Under the pieces are notes generated by a model, which did not search any database, had not been told where the DNA came from, and saw nothing but the letters and a program-made list of their open reading frames with translations. A stretch of DNA of 47,908 nucleotides, from the NCBI RefSeq assembly GCF_003989745.1, contig NZ_RZGS01000018.1:1-47908 (forward strand), read 5' to 3'. This document shows, piece after piece, positions 1 through 7,049 of this stretch. A program made the position numbers and the translations under genes. Each line of letters starts with the position of its first letter. Position 1 is the stretch's first letter. Origin of the DNA: Legionella septentrionalis. Its GTDB lineage: Bacteria > Pseudomonadota > Gammaproteobacteria > Legionellales > Legionellaceae.

Positions 1-192
1 ACGTATAAATCGTTTATGAACTGTAGACCACTTACCATATTTCTCAGGCAATGACCTCCATTTTGCACCATTCCGAGCCATCCACATTATACCTTCTACA
101 AAAAGCCGGTTGTCTGATCCCCTCCGACCAGGATCCCCCGACTTACCTGGTAAGCAATCTTTAATCCTGTTCCATTCATCATCTGTAAGCAT
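1..192 (-). CDS. IS5-family transposase, N-terminal part (cut by window edge)
   Basis: The minus strand gives 64 codons that run off the window at base 1. The protein begins MLTDDEWNRIKDCLPGK and continues with GDPGRRGSDNR, an MWMARNGAKWRSLP stretch and KYGKWSTVHKRF. This is the typical N-terminal domain (DUF4096-like) of IS5-family transposases of the IS427/IS1031 type, which are often made as two overlapping frames. The ATG at 190-192 is the first in frame. The catalytic DDE part lies outside the window, so intactness cannot be judged. Confidence 0.85.
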   Translation of the reverse strand, partial: MLTDDEWNRIKDCLPGKSGDPGRRGSDNRLFVEGIMWMARNGAKWRSLPEKYGKWSTVHKRFIR

Positions 193-250
193 AAAACCAC
201 CATGTCATTTCTATCGCAGATTATACACAATCATCAATGTCGACAGAACC
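1..250 (-). mobile_element. End of an IS5-type insertion sequence
   Basis: The truncated transposase at 1-192 starts about 58 bases from a GGTTCTGTCGACA-like segment (minus strand, about 238-250). That is a plausible terminal inverted repeat, directly followed by CTA/TAG-type sequence that could be the target duplication. The outer boundary is an inference, because the other end of the element is not in the window. Confidence 0.5.
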
Positions 251-307
251 TAGATAATTCCAAAATATACATAATCATTTTGGATAAAAGCTCTCCCTAA
301 TGTCAAG

Positions 308-336
308 TTGTCCAGTAATTATCCATTTGCTATAAT
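308..336 (+). promoter_or_regulatory. Sigma70-type promoter of the ankyrin gene at 369
   Basis: TTGTCC at 308-313 and a perfect TATAAT at 331-336 are separated by 17 bases. The expected start of transcription is near 343, giving a short leader before the ATG at 369. No convincing Shine-Dalgarno sequence precedes that ATG. Confidence 0.6.
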
Positions 337-368
337 GTGCAAATAAATGTCATATTGGGCTTTAGTTT

Positions 369-2939
369 ATGCGTACTTATGTGCTCGAAGTTGGAAAAAG
401 GCTTGGCTACTTCAAAGAAAAAGCCAACGGGGTTTGCCATGGCTTTTCCGTACGCTGGCTGGAAGCTTGCTTAGCTGGTGAAAAAGATGAAGAAAAATTT
501 TCAGCACGCATTGAAAAGGTAGGAAAATATTACCAACTTGGCGAGGCATTTCCGGAAAAAATTGCTGCGTTAAAAAAGAAGATCATAGCTTCAAAGAAAC
601 CGCCCACTGAAGGAGATTTAAACCAGGAAGAACAGGAAATTTTCGATATTCTGGCTTTCTACGAGAGCCTTGCTCTATACCATCAACCTGCTAATTATCC
701 ATCGCTTACAGAAGGTTTGGTGCAAGGAGAAATAGAACAAATTTCTCCAATTGCTGCCTCTGATTCCATCCTTAAAAAAGGTGGCTTGCAACAGGTTTAC
801 TCGCAAGCGGTGATACTCTCCAGCACTGAAATGGCAAAATATTTCGACGAAATGGCAGCTTTTCTTGATAAGAATCTAAATCCCGAACAAACAGTCGGCT
901 TCATGCTGGGGAATTACAATCATGCCATCGCACTCACCTATAAAACAGGAGAAGGTTGGACATTCATGGATATTAACCAATATCCACCTCAAGCTGTAAA
1001 AAATGACACAGATTTGTTGACTGACCATATAAGGCTTGCTTTTGATTTTTCATACCATACACCTTTTAATGTAAAGCTATTCACTACAGGTGATCATGCG
1101 AACCTCGCACAATTTAAGGGACAATTTGCTGCGTTTAAATCCGCACATAACCTCAGCGCGGAAATGATTCAGCGAACAGGAGCCGATGCAATTGATTTAG
1201 CTTATATCGCTGCCCAAGATGGAGATACCGATACTCTCTTAAAGCTTGGTGAGGCAGGGGCGAACTTCAATAAAACCTATGGGAAGTATAAAAAAAATCT
1301 TGCCTGGCTAGCTGCCGAGAAGGGCCATACAAAAGCTCTGAAAATACTTGCCGATCATAAGGTAGATTTGCATAAGGCCAATGTTAATGGTAGGACTCCC
1401 ATGCATGCCGCTGCTTTAAATGGTAAATGCGAAGCCATTAGAATACTGCAGCAACAAGGAGTTCCTATTAATATAAGAGATAAAGATGGATTAACACCTG
1501 CCCATATAGCCGCTTTCGGTGAGCACGATAAAGCTCTGGATACCCTTAAGCAATTAGGGGCGGATTTAAATGAACCCGATGCATCCGGCATGACCCCGCT
1601 TCATTATGCAGCATGGGGGAACCAAGAGCACCTTGTAGTTAAATTATTAAATGATGAACAGATAGACCGCGATAAAAAGAGTAATAATGGTCGTCACGCC
1701 ATCCACTATGCAGCTGATGTGGGCAGCGAAACTATCTTGGACCTTTTTAAAGAAAAAGGAGTGGATTTATTGCTTGAGGATGATAATGGGCGAACCATTG
1801 CCCATATTCTTGCCGGTAAAGGCCATAAAGAATTGATTGAAAAATTCATGGCTCAGGGGATTGATTTTAATAAGAAAGATAAAAATGGTTTGACACCTCT
1901 GTACCATGCAGCCCTAGACGGACAACTTGAAGTAATTGAATTTCTCGCGGCTAAAGGAGTCGATTTAAATGCAGAGGATAGCCTGGGACAAAACATAGCT
2001 AATATGGCCGCCCTAACTAACCAGGCGCACCTCATACCTGCATTGGCGGCTAAAGGTGTCAATATGACAAAAAAAGATAAGGGTGGCAATACGCCTCTTG
2101 TCTGGGCGGCGTATCATGGTTCAAAAGAAACCTTCCTGGAACTTGTTAAATATGAAGTGGTAAGCAATGACACATACCTTTTTGCCATTCTTCAGGATCA
2201 ACCAACGATTGTTGAAACGCTCCTTGAGTTAAATATAAATTTTAAAGATAAAGCATGGCGATTTAGTTCAGAAAATCAGTTAAGAGAATTTATTGCCCCC
2301 CCCTTAACCCCTGGGGAAGCCATCCCACCAAAAATAGAGGCAAGAATTAAGACATTCCTGGAGCAAAAAGCCAATAAAGAAAACATCCCCATCTCTCCCT
2401 ACGAGCTTGCCTTCCTTGCAGGAAAAGATGAGATTGTGCAATTATTCAACCGGCAAGACCCTAAAACTACGGAGCTGTTAACGAGCTTGCAAGCTTTAAG
2501 AAAATACGGCGAAACCATTAAAAACAAAAATAAAGAAAATAAAAAGCAAGAGCAAGAAAAAGGCATGCAAAATGCTACCGATAAAAATACCCTGGAAGGG
2601 GAAAAAGCCATGGCAGCCGCCGATGCACTGGAAAACCTTGCCTGCCTTTATTTCGCGGCGAAAAATGCCCCCAATCCAGATGACAAAGCCATAGAAACAA
2701 TCCAAAACAGCTTTAAACAACAACTGGCGCAAACTTATCAAGACTTAAGCACCCACCGGGCCCGCTGGAAACCCTTCCTTGCCAACATCCTCATCGCAGC
2801 CACAGGCATCGGCCTTTTGGTTATCGTGGGCAAGCTCTTAATCACTGGCAGCGCATTCTTTGCTGAAACCAGGCGCCAAAAAATGGTCGGGCAAGTGGCA
2901 GGCGAGTTTGATAAATTGCTCAATACCAAACCTATGTAG
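369..2939 (+). CDS. Cysteine-protease-like ankyrin-repeat protein with C-terminal membrane hairpin (Dot/Icm effector candidate)
   Basis: 856 aa. Residues 1-260 form a domain with a Cys motif (GVCHGFSVRW, C23), a His motif (GNYNHAIALTY, H185) and an Asp motif (WTFMDINQYP, D201). The order and spacing fit a papain-like/C58 (YopT-like) cysteine protease, but activity is inferred. About ten ankyrin repeats follow (about 274-605), several with the TPLHYAA-type core. Residues 671-694 (ISPYELAFLAGKDE) recur in the paralog at 22471-24180. A Lys/Glu-rich stretch (717-735) leads to a helical region ending in LSTHRARWKPFLAN, then one or two membrane segments (about 803-832). Ankyrin repeats, a protease-like head and a membrane tail suggest a protein delivered to the host cell and placed on a membrane. 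Translocation is not shown by the sequence. The neighbours are mobile-element remnants. Confidence 0.75.
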   Translation: MRTYVLEVGKRLGYFKEKANGVCHGFSVRWLEACLAGEKDEEKFSARIEKVGKYYQLGEAFPEKIAALKKKIIASKKPPTEGDLNQEEQEIFDILAFYESLALYHQPANYPSLTEGLVQGEIEQISPIAASDSILKKGGLQQVYSQAVILSSTEMAKYFDEMAAFLDKNLNPEQTVGFMLGNYNHAIALTYKTGEGWTFMDINQYPPQAVKNDTDLLTDHIRLAFDFSYHTPFNVKLFTTGDHANLAQFKGQFAAFKSAHNLSAEMIQRTGADAIDLAYIAAQDGDTDTLLKLGEAGANFNKTYGKYKKNLAWLAAEKGHTKALKILADHKVDLHKANVNGRTPMHAAALNGKCEAIRILQQQGVPINIRDKDGLTPAHIAAFGEHDKALDTLKQLGADLNEPDASGMTPLHYAAWGNQEHLVVKLLNDEQIDRDKKSNNGRHAIHYAADVGSETILDLFKEKGVDLLLEDDNGRTIAHILAGKGHKELIEKFMAQGIDFNKKDKNGLTPLYHAALDGQLEVIEFLAAKGVDLNAEDSLGQNIANMAALTNQAHLIPALAAKGVNMTKKDKGGNTPLVWAAYHGSKETFLELVKYEVVSNDTYLFAILQDQPTIVETLLELNINFKDKAWRFSSENQLREFIAPPLTPGEAIPPKIEARIKTFLEQKANKENIPISPYELAFLAGKDEIVQLFNRQDPKTTELLTSLQALRKYGETIKNKNKENKKQEQEKGMQNATDKNTLEGEKAMAAADALENLACLYFAAKNAPNPDDKAIETIQNSFKQQLAQTYQDLSTHRARWKPFLANILIAATGIGLLVIVGKLLITGSAFFAETRRQKMVGQVAGEFDKLLNTKPM

Positions 2940-3077
2940 CATTAATCTACCTATCTACTATTCCTTTCGCTCTAATAAATCCTCAATCTATTGATTGGAC
3001 CATGGCTTCTTATTAAGAAAAACATACCTTGTGCTTGCGTAACTCTACATGGAATGATAGGAAATCAGTTATAACTC

Positions 3078-3107
3078 TAGTACGACGTTTCACTGAATCT
3101 GTCCTGT
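3078..3107 (+). repeat. Left terminal inverted repeat of the IS630-derived element
   Basis: Begins TAGTACGACG and ends AATCTGTCCTGT. It pairs with 3302-3331 with three mismatches. Confidence 0.8.
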
Positions 3108-3133
3108 GAAAATGAAAGTCTGCTAACTTTCCG

Positions 3134-3295
3134 TTGAGCAGGGAATGCCTGAATAGACGCGTTGCAGATAAAAGTATGCTCATTCACGAAATAGTTGAGT
3201 GGCATAAAAACAGAGACGCTAAGGAGGCGGCTATCGATTGGCAGTTTACAACCGAAGACGCCATGATTAAATTGAAAAGGCTGTTTCCAGTTTTG
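3134..3295 (+). pseudogene. IS630-family transposase, C-terminal fragment
   Basis: The frame reads LSRECLNRRVADKSM, then EIVEWHKNRDAKEAAIDWQF and TTEDAMIKLKRLFP, the usual tail of IS630-family DDE transposases. An in-frame stop lies just upstream (TGA at about 3113), there is no DDE core, and the frame continues through the right inverted repeat to a stop at 3373. Only about 54 codons of homologous sequence remain, so this cannot be a working transposase. Confidence 0.75.
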
Positions 3296-3301
3296 CAACC
3301 A

Positions 3302-3331
3302 ACAGGACAGATTGAGTGCAGCGTCGTACTA
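3302..3331 (-). repeat. Right terminal inverted repeat of the IS630-derived element
   Basis: Reverse complement of the left repeat at 27 of 30 positions, ending in TA at the outer boundary. Confidence 0.8.
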
Positions 3332-3400
3332 AATTGGCTTTTTAAAAGCCTGCCTGATATGGTATGGATATAACAACTGCTATTTACAGCGGGGTTGGCA

Positions 3401-5065
3401 ATGAAAAAAGGGATTTTAAATCATTCTATTATTCATCTTTTATTAGAACACGAAAGAGAGCATGCAGAAAAAATCTATTTAAGACAGCCCCGCGAAGGTT
3501 GCTGGCATGAGTTTACCTGGGCGCAAGTAATGCACCAAGCCCGCCAGGTGGCTTCGTTTTTACACTCTTTAGGACTTAAAAAGGGTGCACACGTCTCAAT
3601 TTTATCAAAAAATTGTGCTGAATGGTTTATTGCCGATTTCGGAGTGAGTTTAGCCGGGATGGTCAATATCCCACTTTTTGCCAATCAACATGCATCGAGC
3701 ATTCAATACGTTTTAAACCATGGGGAAGTGGAGCTGGTTTTCCTTGGCAAGCTTGATAATCATGCGCACATGCGAAGTTCCATCCCTGAGCATGTGCGCA
3801 CCATAAGTTTTGATTATCACCCCGACATGCAAACTACCTATCAATGGGCTGCTGTTTTGGCAAGCGAGCCATTGCAGGAAGTTATTTTGCCTAAGGCTTG
3901 CGATTTATTCACCATTATCTACTCGTCTGGCACTTCCGGCACGCCCAAGGGCGCCATGTATACCCACGAGGCAATTGCCAATTATCTTAACATCTTTTCG
4001 ACTGATATTCGGCGCATGATTGATTTGCCCTATTATCACCTTTTATCGTATTTACCCTTAGCACATGTATATGAGCGTTCGGCGATTCAATTGGGGAGTT
4101 TGGCAATTCCAAGCGATGTGTCATTTGTTGAGAGCCTCGATGCCTTTGCGGAAAATTTACGTACGGTAAAACCCAATATTTTTGCTGCAGTGCCGCGGAT
4201 TTGGGATGTGTTTCAGCACAAAATTGAACAAAAAATTTCACCGCAATTGCTCAATATTTTATTAAAACTCCCAATAATTTCTGGTTTGATTAAAAAGAAA
4301 ATAAAACAGCAATTGGGTTTGGAAAACAGTCAGGCAAACATCTCCGGAGCGGCGCATTTGCCTGTTTCTATTTTGAGGTTTTTTGACAAAATAAATATTC
4401 CTATCCAGGAAGGTTATGGTCAGACAGAAAATTTTGCTTATGCGACGCTATCCCTACTAAATGAGCGCAAACCTGGATTTGTAGGTACACCAAGACTTCA
4501 GGTAGAAATTAAATATGGCGAAAATAATGAGTTGATTATGAAGTCCCCTTGTCTTATGCGTGGATATTATAAAGACGAAGAAGCAACTGCAGAGGCGTTT
4601 ACTGCGGATGGCTGGCTGCGTACCGGTGATATTGTCGAAATTGATGCTCAAAACCGTGTGAAAATTTTAGGACGTGTGTCGGAGAATTTTAAAAATTTAA
4701 AAGGTGAATTCATAGCTCCAACTCCCATTGAAAAAGAATTTTTTGAACCCGAGTTAATTGAGAATGTGTGTCTGGTAGGCCGTGAGTTGGCTCGAAATGT
4801 ATTATTAGTCAGCTTGACTAACGAGGGCCGCCGCAAACCGCATGAAGAAATTAAAGAATACTTGCAGGTACGTTTGCATGCCACCAATCAAACGTTAAAA
4901 AGCTATGAAAAAATCAGTCATATTTTAATCGTCAAGGAACCCTGGACACCTGAAAACAATTTATTAACGCCTACTTTGAAGGTGAGGCGGCGGCAAGTTG
5001 AAGCGCATTACCATGCGTTTATTCAACAAGCGGTTACCGATCATCATCTTATTGTGTGGGAATAA
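3401..5065 (+). CDS. AMP-forming acyl-CoA synthetase (long-chain fatty acid CoA ligase type)
   Basis: 554 aa from the ATG at 3401, preceded by GCGGGG at a suitable distance; a TTG two codons upstream is a less likely start. The enzyme would activate a fatty acid with ATP to an acyl-adenylate and transfer it to CoA. The P-loop-like motif YSSGTSGTPKGAM lies near residue 174, followed by GYGQTE and the adenylation motif GWLRTGD near residue 405. Length and motif order fit the ANL superfamily, closest in style to FadD15-like long-chain synthetases. The substrate cannot be read from sequence. It starts 70 bases after the mini-element and appears to be transcribed alone. Confidence 0.85.
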   Translation: MKKGILNHSIIHLLLEHEREHAEKIYLRQPREGCWHEFTWAQVMHQARQVASFLHSLGLKKGAHVSILSKNCAEWFIADFGVSLAGMVNIPLFANQHASSIQYVLNHGEVELVFLGKLDNHAHMRSSIPEHVRTISFDYHPDMQTTYQWAAVLASEPLQEVILPKACDLFTIIYSSGTSGTPKGAMYTHEAIANYLNIFSTDIRRMIDLPYYHLLSYLPLAHVYERSAIQLGSLAIPSDVSFVESLDAFAENLRTVKPNIFAAVPRIWDVFQHKIEQKISPQLLNILLKLPIISGLIKKKIKQQLGLENSQANISGAAHLPVSILRFFDKINIPIQEGYGQTENFAYATLSLLNERKPGFVGTPRLQVEIKYGENNELIMKSPCLMRGYYKDEEATAEAFTADGWLRTGDIVEIDAQNRVKILGRVSENFKNLKGEFIAPTPIEKEFFEPELIENVCLVGRELARNVLLVSLTNEGRRKPHEEIKEYLQVRLHATNQTLKSYEKISHILIVKEPWTPENNLLTPTLKVRRRQVEAHYHAFIQQAVTDHHLIVWE

Positions 5066-5128
5066 TTTCGCATTTAAAGGCAGAGCTGGAGCAGAAGGTT
5101 AAAAGTAAACCCCCAACAGTGTAAGAAT

Positions 5129-5144
5129 TGAACCCTGGGGTTCA
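5129..5144. repeat. 16-bp palindrome in the 260-bp gap downstream of the acyl-CoA synthetase
   Basis: TGAACCC and GGGTTCA are perfect arms around a 2-base centre. No T-tract follows on either strand, so it is a poor terminator and could equally be a protein-binding site. The rest of the gap (5066-5325) holds no gene that I can support. Confidence 0.3.
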
Positions 5145-5325
5145 GGTGGGATGCATTCGTGCCGGATCAGGCTTCCCATACATTGTGGTATAGCACAACA
5201 CAGGCAACAGAACACGCCCCTAACAATGTGCTTATCGGTTCAAAAATCTTACTGTTGGGTTAATTAACAGTATATCATTTTATTAAAACATTTGTCTAAA
5301 AAAGCAAGTTTAAGCTTACAAAATG

Positions 5326-6582
5326 TTAGGCAGGCTGGCAAGGCAGCCCCGTAGACTGTAACAAGTTAAAACCATCTGCATTGGCTGTTTCTTGAATAGC
5401 ATGCAGTTTCTTAGCGGAATCGGTATGATATAAAAAGAAAAAATTCCTGTTTTGCCTGACGTTTACCACCCCTTTGACGATTACTAACAAGCCGAAACTG
5501 CAAATTGCCAGGGCTAAATTCCCTAAAAACTCCCCCCAACCGCGATGTTTGCTTAACTCAGCACTCGCATGGTCCAAGGCTAGATTGCAATCTTTTTTAA
5601 ATTCAGATGCAGCGCACCCGCCGTTTAATATATGCTGGTTATAAGCTTCTTTTAAATTTTTAAGAAGCGTTTCAGCCGCATGGACTGCTTTAAGTTCATT
5701 TCTTTGTTGCAAATCCTTTATTTTATCCTCAAGAATTACAAAATGTTGTTCAAAATTTTCTTTTGCTTTCTGGTATGCAAGATATTTTGATTGAGGGAGT
5801 AGCGGAACATTCTTATTAGCATGGTCGATTTGTTGCTTAAATTCAGTACGTTGATGTTGCTGAGGGGTAAATTTATCAGCCACATAGATTTTGTCTTGTT
5901 TGAACTCTTGCTCACCGTTCGCCAGATATCCCATCTTCTTCACAGTTGCTCGGTAATCATTATCAATTATCCCGCATCCAGTGATAGTTGCTATTTGTTG
6001 CAATGCCTGCACATCGCCAGCATATTTGCTAATGATTAAGCTAACATTTTTAGGCATTAATTCTGGATATTGTGTAAAAAATTCACTGACGCTTTTTAAA
6101 ATAGAATCTTTATCATCATAAAAATGAAAGCGAATGTCTTCATTGGGGTTTTCTTGAGCAATTTTATGCATTTGGGCATAAAGGATGCTGACTTTTGTTT
6201 CATCAAACAGCCAGTCGGCGTGTTCTCCTTCATAGGCCTCGGTATATGCCTCGATGGCGCGGTTAAAAGAGGTTCCTGCCGGCAAATTTCCATAAATATC
6301 CGCCAGCAAAAAAGTATCCAAATCCAGGCCTAAAAAGATACAAATTTTTTCCAGGGCCGGGAAACAGGAGCCTTTTCCCCATGCATTCCCTATATCAATT
6401 GTATAAGATTGCCTATTTGAACCTACAAAGGCTATAGTTTTTGAAAATGTTTTCTTTAATTCCAATAAATGATCGCGAAGAAATGGAATGTTATGATGGA
6501 TTACATTTTTATTCCCGGATGTACAGAAGTCTTGATGAAATAAGCAACCATCAAAATCAAGGGAGAAAACACCAATGGGCAT
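5326..6582 (-). CDS. HAD-like Legionella effector candidate with C-terminal membrane hairpin
   Basis: 418 aa. The N-terminal half has HAD-type motifs: FSLDFDGCLF (D9, D11), FVGSNRQS (S55) and an acidic FYDDKD (D156, D157). Segments such as GSCFPALEKICIFLG, TFLLADIYGNLPAGTSF and WLFDETKVSILYAQMHK are ones I associate with a family of Legionella Dot/Icm-substrate-like proteins. A phosphatase or phosphotransferase activity is possible but not shown. A coiled helical region (about 265-345) leads to LSKHRGWGEFLGN (343-355), a hydrophobic hairpin with GLLVIV (364-369) and an FFFLYHTDS segment. This tail resembles the C-terminus of the ankyrin protein at 369-2939. A PmrA-like box lies 46 bases upstream of its start. 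It is divergent from the MazG-like gene. Confidence 0.7.
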   Translation of the reverse strand: MPIGVFSLDFDGCLFHQDFCTSGNKNVIHHNIPFLRDHLLELKKTFSKTIAFVGSNRQSYTIDIGNAWGKGSCFPALEKICIFLGLDLDTFLLADIYGNLPAGTSFNRAIEAYTEAYEGEHADWLFDETKVSILYAQMHKIAQENPNEDIRFHFYDDKDSILKSVSEFFTQYPELMPKNVSLIISKYAGDVQALQQIATITGCGIIDNDYRATVKKMGYLANGEQEFKQDKIYVADKFTPQQHQRTEFKQQIDHANKNVPLLPQSKYLAYQKAKENFEQHFVILEDKIKDLQQRNELKAVHAAETLLKNLKEAYNQHILNGGCAASEFKKDCNLALDHASAELSKHRGWGEFLGNLALAICSFGLLVIVKGVVNVRQNRNFFFLYHTDSAKKLHAIQETANADGFNLLQSTGLPCQPA

Positions 6583-6614
6583 AGCGACAGACTAAACAAT
6601 GAAAATGATTGACG

Positions 6615-6647
6615 ATTTTAACAAAAAAAACTTAAGTAAATATTAAA
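6615..6647 (-). promoter_or_regulatory. PmrA-like box and -10 element of the HAD-like gene
   Basis: Read on the minus strand from 6647, the sequence is TTTAATATT, two bases, CTTAAGTTT, giving TTAA-N7-TTAA with an 11-bp period. This resembles the tandem CTTAATATT motif described for PmrA-controlled effector genes in Legionella. A TAAAAT (-10 candidate, 6615-6620) follows seven bases later, so the box would sit over the -35 region. The other side of the box is 15 bases from the divergent mazG-like start, which it might also affect. The assignment rests on motif similarity only. Confidence 0.5.
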
Positions 6648-6662
6648 TTAGAAAAAAGCACG

Positions 6663-7049
6663 ATGAACATCTTCAAAAAATTAATCCATTTAGAGTCTAA
6701 TGCTTCTGCATTTGGTTTCCGTTGGGAATCGGCTGAGCAGATTTTAGCGCAGATTCAGAGTGAATGTGCTGAGATAAACGAATTGCTGCCACCAAGCGAG
6801 GAGAGGAATTTATTTAAATTAGAGGAAGAGATTGGTGATCTTTTACATGCTGTATTTTCTTTGTGTTTGTTTTGCCAATTCGATCCCAAAAGCACCTTGG
6901 CAGCTGCCTTGAACAAATTTGAAAAACGGTTGCAAGAGGTTAAACAAATTGCTCATGAGCAAGGCTTGGTAAGTTTGCAGGGAAAAGCATCAGAAGAATT
7001 GTTGTCAATCTGGACAAAGGCTAAGGCGCGGGCGGGTTGTTCTGATTAG
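6663..7049 (+). CDS. MazG-like nucleoside triphosphate pyrophosphohydrolase, single domain
   Basis: 128 aa, about half the length of two-domain MazG of E. coli, so it is the short single-domain form. The metal-binding pattern is visible as ECAEINE (about residues 36-42) and LEEEIGDLLHAVF (about 56-68), as in the all-alpha NTP-PPase family. Such enzymes cleave (often aberrant) NTPs to NMP and pyrophosphate. Its last 29 bases overlap the 3' end of the convergent DNA ligase gene. A nucleotide-pool-cleaning role would suit the repair genes next door, but the strand and promoter differ. Confidence 0.8.
   Translation: MNIFKKLIHLESNASAFGFRWESAEQILAQIQSECAEINELLPPSEERNLFKLEEEIGDLLHAVFSLCLFCQFDPKSTLAAALNKFEKRLQEVKQIAHEQGLVSLQGKASEELLSIWTKAKARAGCSD

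Larger units (their letters stand above)
3078..3331. mobile_element. 254-bp IS630-derived mini-element (MITE-like)
   Basis: Two 30-bp terminal inverted repeats (3078-3107 and 3302-3331) match at 27 of 30 positions. Each outer end is TA, the usual IS630/Tc1-mariner target dinucleotide. Between them lies only the C-terminal coding remnant of an IS630 transposase. The element therefore looks like an internally deleted, non-autonomous derivative that a full-length relative could mobilise. Confidence 0.75.

Noticed and set aside
3134-3373. 79-codon frame as an intact small gene
   Set aside because: Its first two thirds are the tail of an IS630 transposase and the rest reads through the element's inverted repeat.
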